A stretch of 64,000 nt of DNA, taken from Flavobacteriaceae bacterium. Lineage in GTDB: Bacteria; Bacteroidota; Bacteroidia; Flavobacteriales; Flavobacteriaceae. The notes under the pieces were generated by a model that was not told the DNA's origin, ran no database searches, and was given only the letters and a program-made list of their open reading frames with translations. The position numbers and the translations under genes were made by a program. The stretch spans positions 1 through 64,000 of the forward strand of contig JANTFW010000003.1 of assembly GCA_024763245.1 (NCBI GenBank). Direction: 5' to 3'. Below are positions 51,211 through 59,289 of this stretch, in pieces. Each line of letters begins with the position of its first letter. Position 1 is the stretch's first letter.

Positions 51211-51861
51211 TTATCCTTTATTCATAGCACTAAGCATACCACCATAAACACCGTTTAAGTTTTTAAGGTTAGATGCCATAGACTCCATCTGTTCTTTTAA
51301 TGCAGCAGCATTATTAGCTACTTCTTCATTAATAGTTGCTTGACGACTAGCACTCTCTAGTTGCACTTTGTACAAGCTGTTTAAAGATTCCATTTGCGAA
51401 GCGGCCATAGCCAATTGCTCGCTATATTTATTAGTAGCCGAAATAGAATCTGCAGCGGGTTTAATTTGTTCCGCAGCTCCCTTAAAGTTTTCGATGCTTT
51501 CACCTAAACTTGCCATTAAATTGGCATCTAATTTAGCATCTTTAAGCATAGCGTCTAACTTTTGAGAAAGCATGCTTTGTGCTTCCGAGGCTTGTAATTT
51601 ATCTTTTCTTTTATCTTGACTCTTGCCATCCGCTAATTCAGGATATACTTTAGACCAGTCCAGATCTTCCTCTACGGGTTCGAAAGCTGAAATAGCAAAA
51701 ATTACTGCTTCAGTTCCAAGACCTATCATTAAAAGAATATCTCCGGTTAAAGGACCTATTCCCATGTGAAGGATTTTAAACAATGCTCCGATGATTACTA
51801 CAGATGCACCTAAACCGTAGGCCATGTTAAAAAATTTCTTTACTGCTTTTGATTGTGCCAT
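51211..51861 (-). CDS. gldL: Gliding motility/T9SS protein GldL
   Basis: FFNMAYGLGASVVIIGALFKILHMGIGPLTGDILLMIGLGTEAVIFAISAFEP and gene order. Confidence 0.96.
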   Translation of the reverse strand: MAQSKAVKKFFNMAYGLGASVVIIGALFKILHMGIGPLTGDILLMIGLGTEAVIFAISAFEPVEEDLDWSKVYPELADGKSQDKRKDKLQASEAQSMLSQKLDAMLKDAKLDANLMASLGESIENFKGAAEQIKPAADSISATNKYSEQLAMAASQMESLNSLYKVQLESASRQATINEEVANNAAALKEQMESMASNLKNLNGVYGGMLSAMNKG

Positions 51862-51905
51862 AATTAAAAATGTTTGGGTTATTAATTGGTTGTATTATTA
51901 TTAAA

Positions 51906-53270
51906 TTATTTTCCTGATAAACTGGTTCCTAAATAGTCTTGTACTGTTCTAAATCCAATGTAACTACGTGCGGTATCGGCATACTCATAATCCCTAGAGC
52001 TCACCTCTAAGAAATAGGCCATGTCTTTCCAAGATCCACCGCGAATAACTTTTCTGTGATTTAATCGATCTTCTACATTAGGATTCATTGTAGAACCTAA
52101 GTAATATGAATTCTCATTATAAGCCGTTCCTGTCCATTCCGAAACATTACCGGCCATATTATACAATCCATAGCCGTTTTTGTTATAGGATTTTGCTTCC
52201 ATAGTGTACAATGCTCCATCCACAGCATAATCTCCTCGTGCCGGTTTAAAATTGGCTAAGAAACAACCTCTATCACTTGTAGTATAAGGATTTCCCCAAG
52301 GGTATTTAGCATATTCCAGCCCACCACGTGCAGCATATTCCCACTCTGCTTCCGATGGTAAGCGAAAATGAGGCACTCTACTGGCATGTTTTCTAGAACG
52401 AAGATAATCATTTTTCTTTTTAGTTCTCCAACTGGCAAAGGCCCTCGCTTGATTCCAAGTAACACCAACAACCGGGTAATCGGCATAGGCTTGATGCCAG
52501 AAATAATCTTGATGCATAGGATCATTGTAGGAATAGGCGAAGTCTTTTACCCAAACAGTTGTATCCGGATATACGGGTACTGTTTCATGAATAATTTGTT
52601 CTTTACGTGTAGTTCCTTTACGAGCAGCTGCTTCTCTATCTAACCAAGAGAATTTATATTTTAATTTTGTAACATCAATCATACGTCTACCATCAAAACT
52701 CTCGTCTAAAGGTACATACATCGTATCCATTACTTCTGCATATTCCATACTTGGAAAATCTCCGGTGTTCCAAATCAAATCATTTTCCCAATTGAGAAAA
52801 CGTCCTTGTGTTGGAGAATTCACATCACCTAAACTGCCATAATTTTCCATCATATATCGGATGTAAATACTACCATTATCGGTCGTATCTTTAAATCTAT
52901 AGTCGGCTAAAGGGCCATCAGTAGCCCCATCACCTCCGGAAAGCTCATCAGCAAGAATAGCTAATTTTGTTCTAACAATAGAATCACGTACCCAAAAAAC
53001 GAACTCTTTATATTCGCTATTGGTAATTTCTGTTTCATCCATATAAAACGGGCGAACGGTTGCTGTACGTGCAGGGGTGTTTAGTGCTCCTATATCATCT
53101 TCATCTTGTTTACCCATGGTAAATGTCCCACCGGGAACAATAACCATTCCTGTTGGAGTTTCAGCGTGCCAAGTACTCTTGGTACTAACCCCTACTAAAT
53201 CACCTTTGTCGTTGGATCCGCAGCTATAAGCTAACGAAATAAGCAAAATTAAAATTGCTGTTTTTCTCAT
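51906..53270 (-). CDS. gldK: Gliding motility/T9SS lipoprotein GldK
   Basis: Lipobox AYSC; formylglycine-generating-enzyme-like fold (PGGTFTMGKQDEDD, LPSEAEWEYAARGG, NVSEWTGTAYNE); gene order. Confidence 0.95.
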   Translation of the reverse strand: MRKTAILILLISLAYSCGSNDKGDLVGVSTKSTWHAETPTGMVIVPGGTFTMGKQDEDDIGALNTPARTATVRPFYMDETEITNSEYKEFVFWVRDSIVRTKLAILADELSGGDGATDGPLADYRFKDTTDNGSIYIRYMMENYGSLGDVNSPTQGRFLNWENDLIWNTGDFPSMEYAEVMDTMYVPLDESFDGRRMIDVTKLKYKFSWLDREAAARKGTTRKEQIIHETVPVYPDTTVWVKDFAYSYNDPMHQDYFWHQAYADYPVVGVTWNQARAFASWRTKKKNDYLRSRKHASRVPHFRLPSEAEWEYAARGGLEYAKYPWGNPYTTSDRGCFLANFKPARGDYAVDGALYTMEAKSYNKNGYGLYNMAGNVSEWTGTAYNENSYYLGSTMNPNVEDRLNHRKVIRGGSWKDMAYFLEVSSRDYEYADTARSYIGFRTVQDYLGTSLSGK

Positions 53271-53296
53271 AATATATTACTATTTCTAAAAGCGTG

Positions 53297-53329
53297 TAAA
53301 CCTATAATTATTTTTTGAATTACACAAAA
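53297..53329 (-). promoter_or_regulatory. Candidate promoter for gldKLMN
   Basis: Minus strand TTTTG-N20-TAGGTTTA, one mismatch to TAnnTTTG, just upstream of gldK. Confidence 0.4.
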
Positions 53330-53361
53330 CGAATATTTAATTATTTCTTGTTTCTCTTTTC

Positions 53362-54564
53362 TCAACTTAATTTTCTTCTATTTAGATACCATCTTTCGGG
53401 TATTTCTTGACGACTTGCACTTAAATAATCATTATAAGTACAGGGTATTAACGTACGTCTTTTCGTTTTATTATTTTCTTTTACTTTAATTTCCATCCAC
53501 CATCGAGCACTTTTGTCACTTTTATAGAATTGAAAAGTTTCGTCATCAATTAAAACCATATATTTTTTAAAACCTTGTAAATCTACTGAGGGAAACTCAT
53601 AAGAACGATAATTAAACCCTTCTATAAAATACCAAATCATTTGAGCGATTAGTTCTGCTGTTTGTTTTCCGTTATCTTGTGAAGCATTATATTCAAAAAT
53701 TCCAAAAACGCTTAACTTATCACTCAATCCGGCGTAACGTGATATTTTACAAATGGTATCTGCATCAAAACCACTGATTAATGCATTATTATTACCGGGA
53801 GCATCTGTCTTTCGAACAGCTCCTAGATCAATACTCAGCAAATCAGTATCTCTTAACACCGGTTCTACGAGCTCAATCTCATTTTTTACAGTACCTAACC
53901 TATAGGAATCAAATAATAAAGTATCTAATAAATTAATTTCATCCTGTGGATTGAGAAAAGTTTGATAGCCTATATTCGTAAAGTTGAAAAGATTATTGGG
54001 CTTTTCCATTACTATTTTTGTCAAGTACGATCGTGAATCTATTTGATTCGCTATCATCCCTAAATCAAATCGCGCATCTACAACACTAAGATTCACTTTT
54101 TGCTCTAATGAATCAAAGGCTCTGTAAGCAGCATAAGTTAAAGCTTGACTTCCACCAATAAGTATGGGTGTGTGTTTGCGTATAAGCAAATAGGTAATCA
54201 CTTCGGTAACTGCCGTTTCGGTATCGCCAATACTTGCTCCTGTTTTAAGATCCCCTAAATCAATAATTTTAGTATTCCAATTTCCCGCATAAAGTTGGTA
54301 AAACTCTTTCCTCATAACAGAAAGGTCGTTCCCTGTCCCTTGGTTATGTACAGCATTTCTACTTTCAGGAACACCAAAAATTACGAGTGTATTTTGTATT
54401 TCTTCTAAGTCATTTTCTGTAGCTGTCATCAAAATAGATTGCCCGATAGTCCCCTTAGGAAGGCCATAGGCAAAGGTTTCTAATGCATTGGAAACAGGAC
54501 TAAAAAAATCACTTAAATTATTCATATTTGGGGAGCAAACTTCAGGGGTAATAAAAGTATGCAT
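53362..54564 (-). CDS. Arginase/formimidoylglutamase-fold protein with altered metal-binding motifs
   Basis: LIGGSQALTYAAYRAF, LSVVDARFDLG and LLSIDLGAVRKTDAPG align with GGDHS, DAHxD and SxDxDxxDP. Confidence 0.8.
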   Translation of the reverse strand: MHTFITPEVCSPNMNNLSDFFSPVSNALETFAYGLPKGTIGQSILMTATENDLEEIQNTLVIFGVPESRNAVHNQGTGNDLSVMRKEFYQLYAGNWNTKIIDLGDLKTGASIGDTETAVTEVITYLLIRKHTPILIGGSQALTYAAYRAFDSLEQKVNLSVVDARFDLGMIANQIDSRSYLTKIVMEKPNNLFNFTNIGYQTFLNPQDEINLLDTLLFDSYRLGTVKNEIELVEPVLRDTDLLSIDLGAVRKTDAPGNNNALISGFDADTICKISRYAGLSDKLSVFGIFEYNASQDNGKQTAELIAQMIWYFIEGFNYRSYEFPSVDLQGFKKYMVLIDDETFQFYKSDKSARWWMEIKVKENNKTKRRTLIPCTYNDYLSASRQEIPERWYLNRRKLS

Positions 54565-54611
54565 TATAAATTCAGTACAAATTTAACTAAAAATAGAGTT
54601 AAAAAAAAATC

Positions 54612-57101
54612 TTATTTCTTTTTTATACTACTTCGCTTTGTTTTTTTCTTTTTGGGTGTTTTTTTTGCTATTATTTCTTTCACTTTTTCAAGTGTTAATT
54701 TTTCAACCTTTGTTGTTTTAGGTAATTCAATTTTAAGTTTACCTTTACAGATATTATAACGACCCCATCTTGCCTTTTCGACTCTAATTCCTTCTTCTTC
54801 CCAATTCAAGAGTATCTTATCAATATCTTTCTGTTTTTTGATTTCAATGAGCTCCACAATATCTTCTTGTCTCAAATTATCAAAATCGTATTTCTTATTC
54901 ACATTGATAAACTGATTGTTCCATTTAATAAAGGGGCCAAATCTACCCACACCTTTCTGTACCGGTAATCCTTCGTATTCGGCTATAGGCGCATCCGCTT
55001 TTTGTTTAGCGACAATAAGATCTATTGCCTCTTCTAAAGTTAGTTGCATCGGATCCGTACCTTTTGGTAAGGACACAAACATTCCGTCATACTTAATATA
55101 AGGTCCAAAACGTCCGTTAGAAACAATTACTTCGGCATCTTTATAGCTTCCTAACTCTTTTGGAAGCTGAAACAAGTCTAGTGCTTGTTCAAAAGTAATA
55201 TTACTAATAGTTTGGGATCCCTGAAGACTAGCGAATCTAGGTTTTTCTTCATCTGTAACTTCTCCTATTTGCACCATAGCACCGTAACGGCCTAGGCGAG
55301 CATACACATTTTTACCACTGATAGGATCAACACCTAATAGTCTCTCTCCTTTGGCTCTCTCGGCATGTTCTGATACGTGCAACACATTGGGATGAAAATC
55401 ATCATAAAATTCTTTAATGATTCCGGTCCACTCTTCTTTACCTTCAGCAATTTTATCAAAATCTGACTCCACCTTGGCCGTAAAGCCAAAATCCATTACG
55501 TGTTGAAAATTTTGAACCAAGAAATCATTTACTACTTTGCCAATATCGGTTGGAATTAGTTTTCCTTTATCCGCACCTACTACTTCCATCCCTTTCTTTT
55601 CTGATAGGGTGTCATCTTGAAGTTTAATGGTAACAAAGGCTCTTTTCTTACCTTCTAAGAGCGGTTTTTCAACATATCCACGCTTTTGAATGGTTGAAAT
55701 GGTTGGCGCATAAGTCGATGGACGACCAATACCCAGTTCTTCTAATTTTTTAACTAATGCAGCTTCAGAAAAACGATAGGGTGGTTTGGTAAAACGTTCA
55801 GTAGCCGTAATAAAATGGTTGGTCAGTATCTCATTACGATGCATTTTTGGTAACATACCGGATTGCTCCTTATCATCACCATTATCAGTACCTTCAATAT
55901 AAACTTTTAAAAATCCATCAAATTTAATTACCTCTCCATTCGCCGTAAAAACTTCCTTATTATTCGTGTTGGCAATTTTTACATTAGTTCGTTCTAATTG
56001 TGCATCACTCATTTGTGAAGCTATGGTACGTTTCCAAATTAAACTATAAAGTCTATCCTGATCATAATCGACAGATATACTACTATTTTTCATATTGGTT
56101 GGTCGAATAGCCTCGTGCGCCTCTTGAGCTCCTTTAGATTTTGTCGTGTAATTTCTCGGTTTACTATAGGCTTCTCCATAGGTTTCAACAATTGTGGCCT
56201 TTGCGGCAGATTTGGCATCATTAGAAAGCGTTACACTATCCGTTCTCATATAAGTAATTAAACCGGACTCATACAAACGTTGTGCTGTTCGCATTGTTTT
56301 GGCAACAGGAAAATACAATTTTCTTGAAGCCTCTTGTTGTAAGGTAGAAGTAGTAAAAGGAGGTGCCGGTGATTTTTTAGCCGGTTTTACCTGTAAATCA
56401 TCAACCTTAAAGGTGGCCCGAATACACGATTCTAAAAATGCTTCTGCTTCTTTACGCGTTTTATAATTTTTGGGTAGTTTTGCTTTAAACTTTTTACCTT
56501 CTTCATTGCTAAACTCAGCATCAATTCTATAAGAAGCTACGGGTATAAAATTTTCAATTTCTCGTTCTCGCTCTACTATAAGCCGTACTGCTACAGATTG
56601 TACACGACCCGCAGATAAACCAGTTTTAACTTTTTTCCAAAGTACCGGTGATAACTCGTAACCCACTAAACGATCTAAAACTCTTCTGGCTTGTTGTGCA
56701 TTGACCAAGTTGTAATTTAAATCCCTTGGATTAGCAACAGCATCTAATATAGCTTTCTTTGTAATTTCATGAAATACAATACGTTTTGTATTGGCAGACT
56801 TTAGTTTAAGTTGTTCGTACAAATGCCAAGCAATGGCTTCTCCCTCTCGGTCTTCATCACTAGCCAACCAGACTGTTTCAGCCTTTTTCGATAGCATTTT
56901 GAGTTTTTTTATAACATCCTTTTTATCTTCTGTTACAATATATTTAGGTTTAAAGTTTCCTTCAACATTTACACCCAACTCCTTAGATGGTAAATCGGCG
57001 ATATGTCCAAAGCTTGAGGCTACTACAAAGTCCTTTCCTAAAAACTTTTCGATGGTTTTTGCTTTTGCTGGGGACTCAACTATTACTAAATTTTTGGACA
57101 T
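54612..57101 (-). CDS. topA: DNA topoisomerase I
   Basis: MSKNLVIVESPAKAKTIEKFLGKDFVVASSFGHIADLP, SGLITYMRTDSVTLS catalytic Tyr, C-terminal repeats. Confidence 0.97.
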   Translation of the reverse strand: MSKNLVIVESPAKAKTIEKFLGKDFVVASSFGHIADLPSKELGVNVEGNFKPKYIVTEDKKDVIKKLKMLSKKAETVWLASDEDREGEAIAWHLYEQLKLKSANTKRIVFHEITKKAILDAVANPRDLNYNLVNAQQARRVLDRLVGYELSPVLWKKVKTGLSAGRVQSVAVRLIVEREREIENFIPVASYRIDAEFSNEEGKKFKAKLPKNYKTRKEAEAFLESCIRATFKVDDLQVKPAKKSPAPPFTTSTLQQEASRKLYFPVAKTMRTAQRLYESGLITYMRTDSVTLSNDAKSAAKATIVETYGEAYSKPRNYTTKSKGAQEAHEAIRPTNMKNSSISVDYDQDRLYSLIWKRTIASQMSDAQLERTNVKIANTNNKEVFTANGEVIKFDGFLKVYIEGTDNGDDKEQSGMLPKMHRNEILTNHFITATERFTKPPYRFSEAALVKKLEELGIGRPSTYAPTISTIQKRGYVEKPLLEGKKRAFVTIKLQDDTLSEKKGMEVVGADKGKLIPTDIGKVVNDFLVQNFQHVMDFGFTAKVESDFDKIAEGKEEWTGIIKEFYDDFHPNVLHVSEHAERAKGERLLGVDPISGKNVYARLGRYGAMVQIGEVTDEEKPRFASLQGSQTISNITFEQALDLFQLPKELGSYKDAEVIVSNGRFGPYIKYDGMFVSLPKGTDPMQLTLEEAIDLIVAKQKADAPIAEYEGLPVQKGVGRFGPFIKWNNQFINVNKKYDFDNLRQEDIVELIEIKKQKDIDKILLNWEEEGIRVEKARWGRYNICKGKLKIELPKTTKVEKLTLEKVKEIIAKKTPKKKKTKRSSIKKK

Positions 57102-57466
57102 ACACAGAATTATTTTTGAGCGTACAAAAGTAGATAGTTTTTTTAAAAAACAAATTTTTTATTAAATTTTATAAAAAAAATATCCGTTACACCGAATTAT
57201 TTATGGGGCGCTTGGCATCTTGTTATACTTCTTTTTCATACCGTAACTAATTTTAGCCTTGGTAAAATAATCATTTCAGTAGTATCTGCCAAATGCACTA
57301 TATTTTTTGTTGGTAGCCGTTTTTATACCTCTAATTTATGTTAGGTTATATTTTTTTAACGCAAAAGAAATTAAGTTTATGTAGCTTGCATAACTATTTA
57401 ACTTTAGCCAGAATCAAAAAATGGGTCTATATATTTAAGTATAGGTTCAAATTGAAACTTACTTTG

Positions 57467-57625
57467 AACCTGAGTTCGACCTAAGATTTATCTCACAGAA
57501 AGTCAATAATTAGCCCATATACTTTCCCAAATTCACTCAAATTATCCAGATAGTTCTCTTAAATCTGGATTGCCTATAAGCTAATTATCTGAAACTCTGA
57601 GCAAAGCTTAGGTCGAACTCAGGTT
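57467..57625. repeat. Palindromic structured intergenic repeat (MITE/REP-like), about 159 bp
   Basis: Perfect 19-bp terminal inverted repeat AACCTGAGTTCGACCTAAG/CTTAGGTCGAACTCAGGTT, inner ATAATTAGC/GCTAATTAT and ATCCAGAT/ATCTGGAT pairs; second partial copy at 1-96. Confidence 0.88.
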
Positions 57626-57693
57626 TTGAAGTTAAAATGATAAATTTCTGCACATATTACTATATAGAGATTTTCTAAATACAATATGTTTTT

Positions 57694-59271
57694 TTAGTTC
57701 AATTCGCTATCAAACACTTTTAATATTCGTCCTTCAAAAGGAGCTAGAAAATTATTATTTATTTTATTGTGGGTTGAAAAAATCATTGATGAAAATTGAA
57801 CTTGAATCTTCTGTTTTCTTCTTGAGAAATTTAAGAGTGTAATTAATTCATTATCATTATAGCTGCGTTTATATGCTAGAATCTTTTTATTTTCGCAATT
57901 AAATAATTTCCAAGACCCTTTTTGAAAAATTTCGTTATTTTTTCTGATCGTAATTAATTCTTTAAAAAGATTGTAAATGGAGTTTTTATCTTCAGATTGT
58001 TTAGCCACATTTACTTTCGATGTTTTTTTATTAATGGGTAACCAAGGAGTCGCTTTAGAAAAACCGGCATTATAACCTTGATTCCACTGCATAGGTTTTC
58101 TGAGTTTATCTCTTCCGGTATAAAATGGCCAATATTTTCTACCAATTTTATCTCGTATTTCCTTTCGTTTTACGTTTTCGGAAGTCATTCCTATCTCTTC
58201 ACCATAGAATATTATGGGTGTACCAAATGAAGTTAATAGTATTAGATTCATTAATTTCGCTTTTTCCTCACGATAAAAAGCATGCTTTGAAAAACTACGT
58301 AAAATATCATGATTTGACATATTTATTACCTGCCAGCCTCCATTTGGAGTATTTTTATGGGATTTTTGCAATGTTCTTGCATATTTTTTAGGATTCCAAG
58401 GTGTGTACATCAAAGAAAAATCCAAAACTAAATGTAACCTATCTTGTCCATTTCCCGAATAGCTTTTTACAAGATGAGGCTCTCCCGGTGGTAGGGTGTA
58501 AATTTCACCGATAATAACTCTCTCTTTGTATTGATCTATTAGAGAACGTAATTCAGACAGGATAGCTAAAGAAGTTTTTCTATTTCTACTATAGATCTTT
58601 TTTCTGCGAAAAACCTGAGCTATAAAATTTGGATTATTCCTGAATTTTTTGTCTTTTACAATGAAATTTATAACATCCAATCGAAACCCATCTACACCAA
58701 TATCTAACCAATATTTCATATAGTTAAACATCGCACTTTTTACTTCTCTATTTCTCCAATTTAAATCGGGTTGTTCTTTTAGGAAGGAATGCAAATAATA
58801 TTCTTGCGTTTTTTTATCTCGAGTCCAAGCTTTTTCTCCAATAAAATTTCTCCAATTATTTATCTTTTTTTGCCAAATGTACCAATCTCGTTTCGGATTA
58901 TTTAAGGAAGATTTTGATTCCAGAAACCAAGGATGTTTATTTGACGTATGGTTTAGCACCATATCTAAAATAATTTTAATGCCTTTTTCATGTCCTTTTT
59001 CCAATAATTCAAGAAAATCAGCATTAGTGCCGTAATCCTTATCAATTTTGAGGTAATCCTCAATATCGTATCCCCAATCACAATGAGGAGACTTAAAAAT
59101 AGGAGACAACCAAATGGCATCAACGCCAAGAGATGATAGGTAATCTAATTTTTGAATAATGCCTTGCAGATCACCTATACCATCATCATTAGAATCAAAA
59201 AAACTTCGAACATAAATGTGATAAATTATGCCATTTTTCCACCATACAAATTTTGTATTTGTTGCTTCCAT
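57694..59271 (-). CDS. GH13-family alpha-glucosidase/amylase-like enzyme
   Basis: GVDAIWLSPIFKSPHCDWGYDIEDY, LDMVLNHTSNKHPWF, GVDGFRLDVINFI, IGEIYTLP, MSNHDILR. Confidence 0.94.
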   Translation of the reverse strand: MEATNTKFVWWKNGIIYHIYVRSFFDSNDDGIGDLQGIIQKLDYLSSLGVDAIWLSPIFKSPHCDWGYDIEDYLKIDKDYGTNADFLELLEKGHEKGIKIILDMVLNHTSNKHPWFLESKSSLNNPKRDWYIWQKKINNWRNFIGEKAWTRDKKTQEYYLHSFLKEQPDLNWRNREVKSAMFNYMKYWLDIGVDGFRLDVINFIVKDKKFRNNPNFIAQVFRRKKIYSRNRKTSLAILSELRSLIDQYKERVIIGEIYTLPPGEPHLVKSYSGNGQDRLHLVLDFSLMYTPWNPKKYARTLQKSHKNTPNGGWQVINMSNHDILRSFSKHAFYREEKAKLMNLILLTSFGTPIIFYGEEIGMTSENVKRKEIRDKIGRKYWPFYTGRDKLRKPMQWNQGYNAGFSKATPWLPINKKTSKVNVAKQSEDKNSIYNLFKELITIRKNNEIFQKGSWKLFNCENKKILAYKRSYNDNELITLLNFSRRKQKIQVQFSSMIFSTHNKINNNFLAPFEGRILKVFDSELN

Positions 59272-59289
59272 TATTTAAAACTCTAAATT

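Noticed and set aside
1-57625. Two same-orientation repeat copies about 57 kb apart as ends of a composite transposon
   Set aside because: The interval is dominated by housekeeping genes (rpsA, miaA, rny, topA, gldKLMN) and no transposase is present; the repeats are better seen as dispersed elements.
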